Shown here piece by piece: positions 1 to 12,200 of a stretch of DNA of 33,168 nucleotides (its first letter is position 1; the number at the start of each line of letters is the position of its first letter). Below the pieces are notes generated by a model that had not been told where the DNA came from, made no database searches, and worked only from the letters and a program-made list of their open reading frames with translations. This DNA is from Pandoraea horticolens (GTDB lineage Bacteria; Pseudomonadota; Gammaproteobacteria; Burkholderiales; Burkholderiaceae). Made by a program: the position numbers and the translations under genes. The stretch covers positions 1 to 33,168 of the forward strand of contig NZ_CABPSM010000028.1 in assembly GCF_902459555.1 (NCBI RefSeq), given 5' to 3'.

Positions 1-255
1 TAGCAACTCGCAAGCCCCAAAACCCCTGACCACCAGGCTTTCCAGCCCGTCGCCCCATACCGCTTCGCCGCTTTCGCTGCGTCGCCGTCGTTGCGAGAGA
101 CGAGATATTAGTCACCTTCGACAAACTGCGCAAGCCCTTTGTGAAACTATTTTGAAAAACCAGCAAATTCCTCCTGCCAGCCTCTCAATATGTCGTGGCT
201 CGCCCCTCGCCGTGTTCCGAACGACTCCCCCACAACCGAGGGAGCCCTACCCGCT
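1..255. other. Intergenic stretch downstream of the giant exoprotein gene
   Basis: No convincing gene is seen here. The reading frames open across this segment have an arginine- and serine-rich composition typical of chance frames in GC-rich DNA. The only possible signal is a leftward promoter-like pair at 105-133, listed separately. Confidence 0.5.
105..133 (-). promoter_or_regulatory. Weak candidate promoter reading off the left edge
   Basis: On the minus strand TTGCGC (133-128) is followed after 17 bases by TAATAT (110-105) and then CTCGTCTCTC. The two hexamers match the sigma-70 consensus at 4 of 6 positions each. The TAATATCTCG-type string resembles promoters of stable-RNA genes in Burkholderiales as I remember them. 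The gene it would serve lies outside the window, so this is only a suggestion. Confidence 0.2.
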
Positions 256-3200
256 TCAGCGCATCAGGTTTTTCCGCTCTGTGGGCGTAAGCGCCTGCAG
301 CTGCGATTCACTCAGATTCATCTGTCCGAGCACCTGCACGGGCGACGCCGGATCGTAGCGCAACGTCCGCCCGCCGTCGGCACGCGGTTTGCCAGTCACA
401 TCGCTCGACGTGCCCACGTCGAGCAAGCGCACCGAGAAGATCGACGGCTGATTCTGCCGCGCCGACGCCCGATCGCGAGATACCGCATCCTGTGCCGCAG
501 CCGCCGCCTGTGCCGCCGTTGAACTGGCATTCGTGAGCGCGCCGACATTCACAGCCGCAATGGTTGGAATGCCGACGGACTTGCCCTGCACCTGAATGTT
601 CTCGGCGTTCATGACCCGCAGCGCCGCGATGTTCACGTTACCGGACACCCGAATCCCCGCCTCGCCTGCATCGATCGTGCCCAGCGGCGCAATCAGATCG
701 ATGTCGCCCGGCGGAATCTCCGGGATCGGGTTCAGCGTAGCGATGCCAGCCCCAGTGTTCGGCGTCGTCGGCGAAAGCGATACCAGCCCCAGGTTGTCGT
801 AGATGCGACGCTGCGGTGTGTAGACCACCGTCGACTTCGAGCCACGGCCCGCGTTGATATCCCCCAGCGCCGACCACGCCAGAATATTGCCGCCGAACGT
901 CGTGAAGACGCGGCTCTGACCAAGCAGGATGCTGTCACGCGCATACATATCGACGTTGCCACGTCCCTGCGTGAGCACACCCGAGCCCTCACCCGGCACG
1001 AAGCCACCGTCCACGCCGACGAGCGTGCGCCCCCCCGGCGTGAGAATGCTCACCCCGCCACCGAAGTCCGTATGAATGCCAGCGTCCTGCACTTCGTAGT
1101 GGGGAACGTCGTAGGCCGGGCTACCCCGTGCGGCCCATTGCGCCTGCGTCAGATACTTCACGCCAGGCCGCGGACGCGTCGTCGCTTCACGCCCGATGTT
1201 CTGAAGATAGTAGAGCGCGCTGCTGTACATCGTGAGACTGCCGTCGTACTCGGTCGAGCCGCCCGGGAAAAGCGTAGCGATGGCTTCGCGCCCGCGCAGA
1301 TAGCTCCCCGCACGCGGGCCGCTCGCGTCGTTGTACTCACGCCCGGATGCCCGCAACTCGGCGAAGTACACATCGCGCAAATACGCGCGTTGCTGTTCGG
1401 CCGGAAGCGCATCGAAGAACTGACGCGCATCCATCGACGCCGCATCGAAATGCACGCCCAGACCGTTGCGTCCACCGAAGCGTGTGGCCAGCCAATTCAC
1501 GAGATACAGTTGGCTCTGCTGCGCGAATTCGTTGCGCAGATCACGCTTCGCCGCGCCGCCGGCACTGTCCGCCGCCTTACTCGCCGCGTCGAGTTCCGTC
1601 TGCTTCTTGACGAGGAAGGCATCGGCGCCGGCCGCGTTGCCGTCATAACCAAACTCCTGACGCAGCCACCCCGAGAGCGTAAGCTCCCCGCCATATACGA
1701 CCACGGCCTTGCCCGGCTGATTGGCGAATGGCCGAGATCCGTCCGCCAGGTTCGCCGCATCGAGATATCGAGCCGCGAACGCCTTGAAGTCGATGCCGTC
1801 GAGCCCCTTCGGCCCCACACCGGCCGCCACCGCAATCCCCGCCCCGTTGCTCCGGTCGCCCGGCTTGACGTTGGCGAGCGCGCCGAGACTGCGCAACTCG
1901 GCCTTGTCGCCCATGAAGACGTTGCGCCCCGCCGTGACTTCCAGCATCCCCGGGCCGGCCACGTAGAACGTGCTGTAAAGAATGTCCCGTCCCGCCGACA
2001 CCACAGAAACATCGTCTGCCGAGTTCTGCACGATCAGATTGCCGCGCATCGTCGCGCTCGACGCCTTCACTGGTCGCCCCGGATTGTTGACCGGGTCCTG
2101 GAAGTCAGGCGTGGTGCTCCACCCGGCGAAATCTGCATGGGTGCTCAGATAGGTGCCGAGCGGCGTTCCCGAGTTGACGATGTCTCGTCCTGCCCGGATC
2201 GCCACCGCGCCGTTGCCCTCGTACCACGTCGGCCAGGTGCCCGGTGCGGGCAGTATGCTGTCGCGATAGTCGATGCCCCCCGTCTGCAACCCGACGATGT
2301 CGCCGGCGAGCGCATAGAAGCGTGCAGGCGAAATACCGGTGAAGTCATAACCGGACACGGTGGCCGGGGTCAGGCTGAACATCGGAAACTGCGTTGCCGA
2401 GTCCTGACCGGGGGAAGTGATGATCTGCGGCGCGAGCGCGTCCTGTTTGACATTGGTGAGGTACACGCGGCCAAACCATGCGCTACGCACGCCACCGGCA
2501 AACCCCGGATTTTGCGGCGTAGGCAAGGCCGTCGGATCCGCCGCCGAGCGACTGATCGGAAAGCCGGACCCAAGCAGCGACTGGCCCGCGATCATCTCGA
2601 GCGCCCCGCCATCGGCCACGACCTTGAACAACGAGCTGACAGGCTCGGGCGCCAGCAACGCGGGAGTATCGCCGATGGTGGAAACCCCGGCCACATCACG
2701 AATACCCGTTGCCGAATAACCGTTGTAAATGCTGCCGCTCGCCGCTACGGCACGAAGCGTCGCGGGCAACACGAAGCGGCCGTCGGTCGCCGCATAGTTC
2801 GCCCCCTCGCGATTGTCGGCGACGGCCGTAAGGGGCGAGAGATTCCCCCCGGCACTGAACAAGTCAATAGCGGTCGACGGCGTCCACAACGTGAACCAAC
2901 TGTGGCCCTCGCCGCCGTAGTTGACACCGGCGGCCGAGAACGGCGTGCCGTTGGTGCGCTGCTGCAAGCGCGTGGCATCGCCGTAGCCGCCGATCACCAG
3001 ATCACCACGCGTGTCGATACGAGCGGTCGAGTCGCCAAGCACCAGCGTCGGGCCGCCGGTCGCGAACGCCGTCTGCGCAGTGAACACATCGCGTGCCCGT
3101 GCTTCGCGCAAGTCGGGAACACCGAATAGCGTGTCGACGCCACCGAGCGCGCCCGCCTCGACGCGCGTGGCGCCACGCAGATTCGTGAACGTGCCATACA

Positions 3201-6200
3201 ACGCCAGATTGCCGTTGCGCCAAGCCGTCGAATCGTTCACCACGCTGTTGGCCGATGCGACGGCGCGCACTTCGCGCACCGGGTTCAGCCCGCCGCCGAT
3301 ACGCACGTCGAGATCGCCACCGCCCGTCAACTGGATCTGCGTGCCATCGGCCGATACCCGCCCGGTGCTGCCGACCGACACATTCAGGCCCTCGCTGCGA
3401 GCCAACGCGAGCGTGCCGTCGGCATTCCCCGCCCCGATGCGTGACTCCAGCATGCCCGCGTTGCCACCGGCTTCGAGCACGACATTGCCGCCGCCGAGCG
3501 TGCCAAGTCCGGTGAAGCCGATCAGGAACGGCGCCAATTCATACACCCCGTAGCCGGCTTCCTTGCCGAAGGTGTAAGTCCCGAAGTTGATCCACCAGGC
3601 AGTGGGAACGCCACCCTGCGCAATCGCGGAGCCCGATCCCTGCCGCCACAGCCAATTGCCCACATTGCCGGAATCCGGAACGGCTCGCGGCGCACCAAAG
3701 CTTGTCGCACGTTGATACCGGTCGCGCGTGCCGACCGTGTCGCCACGAATATCGCCCTGAGCGCGCACGAACAGATTGCCGCCGTGCTCCGGATACCACG
3801 CGGTGTAGAGACTCTGCGCACCGCTGACGTACTTCTCGAATGACGCGCCTTCCGTGCCAAGCACGGACGTGCTCTTGAGCTTGGCGCGTGCGAGGTTGTA
3901 GGCGCTCGCCACATCACGCGCCTGTGTGCCTGCCGTGTAGACCCCGAACGGCGAGTTCATGGTGAAGTTACCCGCCGCGAGCATGTCGAGATCGCCCGTG
4001 CCGGTGCGCACCACGCTGAAGATCGGTTCGCGAGCGGGCTGCGTCTTCGTGTCGTACTCGGCAGGAATACCCGGCGTCACGAGGTGGAACGCGTCGTAGT
4101 ACCCGTTCCACATGTCGATGTCTGCGGCCGAGGTAATGCCCCAGGCATCCAATTCGCCCTGCGTCACGATCTCGCCTTCGACACCGCCCAGTTGCCATGC
4201 ATCCGGCCCCCAACGGTAGACACCGAGCGTGCCGGTCCCCGGCCTGAGCACACTGAGTTCGCCCATGCCGTAATGGGTGTCCGAGAGAATCAGGTGTCCA
4301 TCGGTCCCTAACGGTTGCAACGCCCGCGGATCGGCCGCCGACGTATCGGCCCCGGCGACCAGTCGCAGCGACCACGATGCGGAGCCCGCCTGAAGCATCG
4401 GCGCAATCGCGTGGAGCTGTCCCTGATTGCCGTCGGCATCCGCCGGGCGGACGTTGACGAACAACACGTCTCCCGGCAGTTTGACGTCGGTCTCGGCCGG
4501 AATGATCGCGCCCTTGCGCAACGGCACATCGACGGCCAGCTTGAAGTCCACCGGCATCACGGCGCCCGCGGGCCATCGCATAGCGCCGACAGACGTCTCC
4601 GAGGGTAACAACATCCCGGCATCGAGCTGCATGCCGGAGCGCAAGGTCAACGCCGACGTCAACGCCGTACCGGCCGGATACACCACGTTGCCCGCAGCAT
4701 CGCGCACGGCGGCGCCGAGCACGGTGCCGGCAGGCAGCGTGAGATCGGCGCCAAGTGTGGCGCGTGCAGGCAGACGCGTGCCAGCAGGCAGCTTCGCCGC
4801 CGCGACCTGCACGTCGAAGTTGAGCTTGCGCTCCGCCGGGAACACAGTGCCAGCGGCGAGCGTCACCAGCCCGCCCACCGGCACCACGGCATCGCCGCCC
4901 CACCCCGCTTTTCCGCTGGTCAGCACCCACCCCTTGTTGTCGACGTTCGGCGTGAGCTTGCTGGTATCGAACCCGTCGGTCAGGCTGCCGAAGACGTTCA
5001 GATTGCCCCCCGCGCGGATCGTCAGCGCGCCCGCTTCACCGCTGCCCCAGACACCGGTCTTCTGCATGTTCGGATTCAGGCTCGCGTAGCGATAGCGCGA
5101 CATGTCGATGTCGCCGTCGAGGTGAATATCGCCATTGGGCGTCGCACTGACGATCTCAACACCCGGGCGCAGATGGAAGGCGTCGGCGTAGCGGCGCAAT
5201 CCGGCCAGACGGGCCAGCAACGCGCCGTTGGCCAGCGCGTTCGACATGAACGTCTCGTTCTGCCCGTGAAGCGTGTCCAGATAGGCCTGATTGACGACCT
5301 GATACGGTCGGCCGTCGACAGCGACATCGGTGCCCGCCGGTGCATGGGTGTCGCGGAACATTCCGTTGACCGTGATGGAGCGCGCACCGTCGATCACCAC
5401 GTTGCCGCCCGCGTCGATGGCGATGTCGTTGCCCTGCGCCTCGTTCGCACCGCCCAACCGTTTGGCACTGATCTCGACCGTGCCTGCCGAGAGCGAAGCG
5501 CCATTCTTATCGTTCGTGCCGGCACGCACGTCGAGTCGCGCCCCATCGACCAGCACCACCCGCCCCTGATCCCCGTTGATCTCGATGACCGCACGGTTGG
5601 ACGCCTCGATGGGCTGACCGTAACTGTCCAGACGTAACGTCGTGCTGTGCGCATCCAGCACCGCGTTGCCGCCGACCGTCACGCCGTCGCGCGCCGACAG
5701 GCGAATGGTGCCTGCCTGCGCGCCGCTCGCGTCGACGCGTCCGAGCACATCGAGCCGCCCGCCGTCGATCGACAGCGTGATCTCACGCGCCTTGAGTTCG
5801 TCGCCAATGACGAGATCGCCCTGCTTGATCTGGAAGCTACGGCTGCCGAAGACACCGCCTTCGGTCAAACGCGCATTGAGTGCGGCGAAGTCGTCGATGC
5901 GTTGTGCCCGAATATCCACGCCGCCCGCCGTGAACGGTACGAATGTGCCGCCCGCGTCGTAGCGTCCGCTGGCATTGCCGAGCAGTTTGCCCGCCAGCGA
6001 CACGACACCGCCCGTCGGCGCCAACGCGGCAACGGTGAGCTTCCCGGCCCGGTTCTCCACCGCCGAGAGGTCGATGCGCGACCCGGCAGTCTGGCGCACG
6101 TTGCCGTTCGCGCTCGACACCCCCACATCGCCGCCCCAACTGTATTTGCTGGTGTCGAAGAAATCGAGCTTGCGTCCGGCCAGATCGATTTGCGCGCCGT

Positions 6201-9200
6201 CACCGAGCGTCACATCGCCCTGTGCGGCCACCGTCAGGCGGCCGCTCGGCAGTACGACATTCGTGTCGACGGTGGCTGCGCCACCCGCCGTCAGCCCGAC
6301 CTCGGCACCCAGTGCGGCCACCAGCATGGCGTTGTCGATCACGGGTTTCGCACGCGCACTGGCGTTGGATACCGACACATTGCCGCCCGCGATTAAACGA
6401 TTCACCGACCCCGCCGCGCCGGTGAGCAGCGGCGTATCGATGACGACGTCGCCACCGCTGTAATCGAAATCCTGCTTCTGATCGTTCCACACGTTCTGCG
6501 AGCGATAGACGGACAGGCTGCCCTTCTGGTTGGCGCTCACACGCTCGCTGGCGTTGAGTTCGACTGTCGAGAAACCGACGGTCATACGGTTCATGTCGTG
6601 GTTGACGTCCCGCTGCGTGGCCGGCCCGAAGCCGAACTCGATCTCGCGCGCATCGATGGACAGCCGTCCGCTGCCGGTGCCTGCCCCGCCCGCGACGATG
6701 GCCCCCGCCGGCGACTTCGAACCGGTCCATACAAGCCGGTCGGTACGAATGCGTGCGATCGCATCGCTCGCGCCGTATCCGAAGATCGCGGGCGTGCCCA
6801 GCACGAGCGCATCGATGGTCGACTTGCCCGTCGCCGCGTCGATGGTCGAGAGTTCGACTGAATCGTAGAAGTTGATCGAATCGCGGGCGATAAGCGACAG
6901 GCTTTCCAGCGCGGGCGCGCCATAGAGCCTGTCGCCGCGCATCAGTCGCGAAAGCACTGTCTGGTTGAGCGTAAGACCTTCCGCCAGACGTCTGGACGCC
7001 GCGAGTGCGTCGAGCGACGCCTGTTCGCCGACGTTGACCCGGCCGACGGAGAGCGATAACTGACGCGTGCCATAGCGCACGGCATCCGTGATCGTGAACC
7101 GCTTGTCGGTCGCCACAGCAATCGAACCTTCGGAAAGCAGCAGCGTTTCACCTGCGCATGTCGCACCCGCCGCGCAGACGCCGAGGTCGATGTATCCCGC
7201 CCCGGAATAATCGCCCGGATTGGAAGGCGTCGGTGCGAGCATGGCGAGCCGCCCATTGGACACCGCCAGCACACCCGACGCCCCCGGTGCGTAGGTATAC
7301 CCCATCGTCGAATCCCACATCGGCATGCCGTAGCCGAGTGTATTGATGCCACTGCCCTGCTCTATGGTGATGCCTTGAGTCGGCGTAGTCGTCACGAGGA
7401 AGACTTCGCTGGCGCGCAGCATGGCGCCGCCGCGCAGCACCACGCTATTCGTCTTGCCGCCGAACCCTGCCGTCGTGGCATTGAGAATCGACTCCGAGTT
7501 ATCGCTGGCGACTACCGGCAATGCACCGATCCCGATGCGCGCCGCACCGATCGCGTTCAAATCGTCAGCCCTGAGCGAAGTCAGCGTGGTGTTGCCCTGC
7601 CGAGGTGTCGCACCGGCCCCAAGAATTTCGATGTTGTCGGCACTGACGAGCAGACTCGCGCCGTAGCCACCCTTGGCCGGTGCAACGTTTGCCGTGCCCT
7701 CGAATCGCAACGCGGGGGCGTTGCCAATCTTGCCCCGGTAGCTATCCGACAGGAAATTGAGATCGAGACGCTTGGCATCTGCCTCGATCAACGCACGGGG
7801 AGCCCCGACGCGCCCGCTCGTGGCACGCGCAAAGTCGGCGTAACTCATCTCGTTGTATTGCGAGTAGGTCCGCAGTACATCTGCCGAAGTGAGCACAACC
7901 TGGGTCGGCGTGGTATTGCGAATGCTGGTGTTGTTCACACTCAATTGCGCGGGAAGCGTCAGCGATCCGTTGCGCATCGCGGCCGGCGCCAGCCCCGTCT
8001 GAGACACGGACTGCGTCTGCAACTCGACGCGATATGCGCCGGGCAGCAACGCGAACGTCGAAGGCAGCAGCGTGTAGGTACCCGCAGACAGTCCCGGCAC
8101 GCCTGCGCCGATGGTGATCTGCTGTCCGGCGAGCGGCGCACCGGCACCGTTCTCGCTCACGACAGGCGCATAGGCCGGTTGCACGCCGGGCACGATCGCG
8201 TACACCGGATTCGATGAGAGCGACGGCAGGCGGAAACTTCCCTTCGTGCCGGTCTGCACCACTTGCATGAGTGGCGCGAGACGTGCGTCGGCGGAGCCGC
8301 CACGTCCGGTCAGGAAGGCCGCACCGCGAATTTCGCCCCCGCCCGACAGATCGATGACAGCGCCCGGCTCCACAGCCAGCGAATGGCTATACACGATCAC
8401 CGACGGTCCGCCGCCCGCCAGCGCGTACACCGCGTCGGCGGAAGCGTTGAGATAGCTCAATCCGTCGAGCGTGCCGCCATAGGGCATCACCAGTCCGTTC
8501 GCACTCACAGACGTCACGCTACCCGGCAACAGGTGAAGAAGGCCGTTGGCTTCCGTGTTTATCAGCGAACCGAAGGTGATGCTTCCCATCGGGGCGCGCA
8601 ACACACCGCCCTGACGAATCTGCCCCGCCAAAAAGGTCATCCTGCCGAACAGCGAGTATGGCTGAGGTGCCAGCGTGTCGCCAACGCGCTCGAAGGTCAG
8701 CACACGTTCGGGGTCCAGCATGGTCTGACGCACACAGCAGTCGCTCGGATAGCTGCGCTGCCCCACGACAATCTTTGCGGCCGCGTTCTGTCCGGGATAG
8801 ATCTGCACCGCAGCCAATGTCATATCGCCGGGCGAATAGACTTCGGTCTTGTCGAGCAGACGAAGATCGCCGGTGCTGCGCAACGCAACGTTACCAAAGG
8901 CATCACGCAAGACACTGACGGGAGTACCGGCGTTGGTCTCGATTGTCCCCGCTGTGCCGAACTGCATCCGGCCCGATACGTCGATCAGTGCGCCGTCGAC
9001 TTCGAACTTGGCCTTCTCGGCCAGCAACGGCACGCCGAGCCTCCCGCTTCCCTGCCCCGAGTTCTTCGAACCGCTCACCGGATTGGGAATGATGTAGTTG
9101 TCGAATTGCTGGCGCGTCGGGCCAGCGAGTTGCACGACGGGTGCCGTAAACCTGACCTGTGTGTCCCGTGGAGCGCTCGCCGTCAGGCCGAACGAACTCG

Positions 9201-12200
9201 CCGTCAGGCGAAGGCTCTGACCGAGCGCGAGATTGACGTTGCCGTCGAAATCCATCATCCCGTTCGCAAACAGCGCGAGGTTGCCGAAACCACCCGCCGT
9301 CACACGATCCACACCGATGCGCGCGCTACCCAGCGTCAGCCCGCCGCCGAGCGTGCCGGGGCGCAGTGTTTCCGAGAGCAGACTGTTGCCCTGCGTTTGC
9401 GCCACAATCATCTCGTGCGCGACACGTACGGAATCGTCCACCATGGGGCCGCGCAACGTCACGCGATCGACCATACCGTAGGCGAGCGTCTCCAGCACAA
9501 CGTTCAGCGTGCCGCCCGCCGCACCCGCACCGCCGGATACGGCCTTCATGTCGCCGTCGAGATAGAGGCCGCGTGCCGACGCAAGAGAGATGACCCCGCC
9601 GTTGCTGACCACATGCGTGCGTCCCTGCCCCGGGACATCGACGTCGGCGGCCGCACCCGACGCATCGAGCCGCGCACCTGGGCGCACGATCACGAACGCG
9701 TCGGCGGCCTCGACTTGCATAGCGCCCGCCACATACTTCGCGCCGATCTGGATGGTGCCGCCTGCGGCGACCTTGCCGGAAATCGCGCCCGAGGCATCCT
9801 GCGCCACGAACGCCCGTGACGCGACGTCGATCACGGCATTGCCCCCCAGCCAGATCGACGTCGGTGTGAACGTGCCCTCAGGTCCGTCATACCCGTCGAC
9901 TGCGCTGAACGGACTGGGCAACAAGCTGACAGTGCCCGATGCTGCCCGTAGCGTGCCGAGCACTGTCATCTGCCCGTTACCTGTGAGCGTGATGCTGCGG
10001 CCCGGGTCGACTTCAATCCGAGCGCCTTCGCCAACGCTCAACTGTCCGCGCTTGCGCAGCGCGCCGGTGGAAAGCGCGAGATCGGCCCCGCCACGCTGCG
10101 TGATGGCGCCCTTCGCAGCATCGCTTTGCCAGACCGGCGCAAGAAAGACCGACAGTACGCCGGACGGGTCACTACCGCTGACAGCGTCGCCAGCGGCTTG
10201 TTTATCGACGTTCAGCACCGGCATGGTGACGTCGAGGCGCGTGTTATCGGTGACCGTCACACCAAGCTGGCCCGCTACGTCGTAGCGCGAAAACCCTGTC
10301 GAGAAGAGCGACGGGTTGAGCAAAGTGTCGGGCGTGGCGCCAAGCGACATCGGGCCACCGATCACAACACTGTTGCCTGTGCTCAGTGTCAGCGTGCCGC
10401 CACCGCTCACGCCGTAGGCGCGCAGCGCGCCATCAAGATGCAGTTCGCCTGTGCCTTTGCCGCTTATGTCGTACTGGTTGGCAAGCAGAGAGACGTTGCC
10501 GCCCCTACCGCCGCGCACCGTGCCGCCCGAGAGCAACGCGGCACCGGACGAGACATCGATGGTGCTGCCCTGCTGCACCCGCACGTCCCCGGTAGTCGAA
10601 AGCACGACGCTGCCGCCATTGAGGTACGGCATACCGTGGATGCCGGCCTCGCCGTCATCCGCCCGGCTCCACAGGCCGCGTGCGTCAAGCGTCACACCGC
10701 TCGCCACCTTTACGGACTGGCCGCCCGCCACGAGCGCAGGGGCCGTCAAGGGCGAGTCGCCCCATGCGCCATTGCCAGTCGCAGAGAGCATACGCTGCAC
10801 GACGTTGCCCGCCGCAATCGAGCCGCCACGCGCCGCGACGTTCGCATCGATGTTCACTCGCGTAGCATGCAGACCCACATCGCCGCCGTCCGCTACACGA
10901 ATGTCGCGCGAGAGCGTCACTTCATCCGTTGCCAGCAGCTTCACGCCACCGAATTGCTGACGATTGAGCCAGTCCGCGTCGATTGTAATTTTTCCTGCGC
11001 GCTGAGCGTCAAGAGGACTTCCCTGCGCAATAGTTGCCGCCAACGCCTGAACGTCGCCGACATTAATGGTGCGCGCGACGGCCGAAGGGCTGTCGCGCAG
11101 CGAGAGCGTGGCGTCGTCGTAATAGGGCGTGAGCTTGCCGACGATCAACTGACCGGCACGTGGTGCAGCAAGCTGCGGTTGCAGATACCCGTCGTAAAGC
11201 ACTCGATCGGCGGCCTGTGTCTGGCGCGGGCCCTGATAGACAGTAGTATCGACATTGCCTTCGAGCACGACCGACGGACCTGAAACGATCAATCGCCCTG
11301 CGTCGCGCCCGACCGTGTAACCGTTCTCCAGACGCTGCCCCGGCGCAATGAACGGCGTGGCATACGTCTCGGTGGTGTTCTTTCCCCACCGGGCGTGTTC
11401 GGCTTGGAAGCCGCGATACACACCGAGGTACCGCAAATCGCCCGGCGCGTTATCGACGCGGTACAACAGCCCGTCTACACCGCGCAGCCAGCTTTGCCGG
11501 ATCATGCCGGTCTGCACGTCGAGCGTGCCGCCGGCCAGATTGATGAGCGAACCGGGGCGCGTCACCACTTCCGCGCCGCCCAGTTGTACCGTGCCGCCCT
11601 GCGCCGCCCACTCGCCGATGCCATGCGACGCCGTGTTCAGATACCCGCTCACTTCCAGCAGGCCGCCTTGCGTGTACCAGCGGTCGGTGGTGTAGCCCTG
11701 CGTGCCCGCAGGCACACGTACCAGATAGCGCCGGTCGATGTAGACGGTCAGGTTGTTGAGCCGATGCGTGTCGCGATTGCTCGGCGCATCGCGCTGCTCG
11801 TTGCCCTGCACGTTGACTTCGAGATTGTTCGCCGACATGGCGACCTGCACGCCCACGGCGCCAGAGACGTCGAGCTTCGCACGCTCCATCGCCATGGCAC
11901 GGCGCGTGGCCAGCACGTTGATCTGACCGCCCGTGGCGAGCGTGAGTGAATCGCGATCGAAAAGTACGTCGCCCGAGGAAACGATCTGCACGAGCGATTG
12001 ATCCCGGCGGTTGAACAGCCCGGACTCCGCGACCTTGCCGGCCTCGGCCAGCAGCGTTGTGCGCTGTGCATCGAGTGCCGCATCGCCCGACGTGTCGAGC
12101 ACGACGGCATTGAGAGCACCAGGGGCGACGCGCACCAGCGCATTGCTGTCACCGCTCGCCGTCAGGTGAATCGTGCCGCGCGTATTGACCGAGGTGGTAG

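Noticed and set aside
223-246. Hairpin just after the TpsA stop as a terminator
   Set aside because: A 7-bp stem with one G-U pair and a 10-base loop is present, but no T-run follows, so an intrinsic terminator is not supported.
256-1300. Contact-dependent inhibition toxin at the C-terminus of the exoprotein
   Set aside because: No VENN-type motif, no divergent toxin tail, and no small immunity gene follows; the end is of DUF3739 type.
1072-3129. Long plus-strand open frame (685 codons) opposite the TpsA gene; similar frames at 8263-9819, 20796-22637 and 23048-24871
   Set aside because: They are antisense to well-supported genes, rich in Arg/His/Ala, and have no recognisable domain; long chance frames are normal opposite genes in GC-rich DNA.
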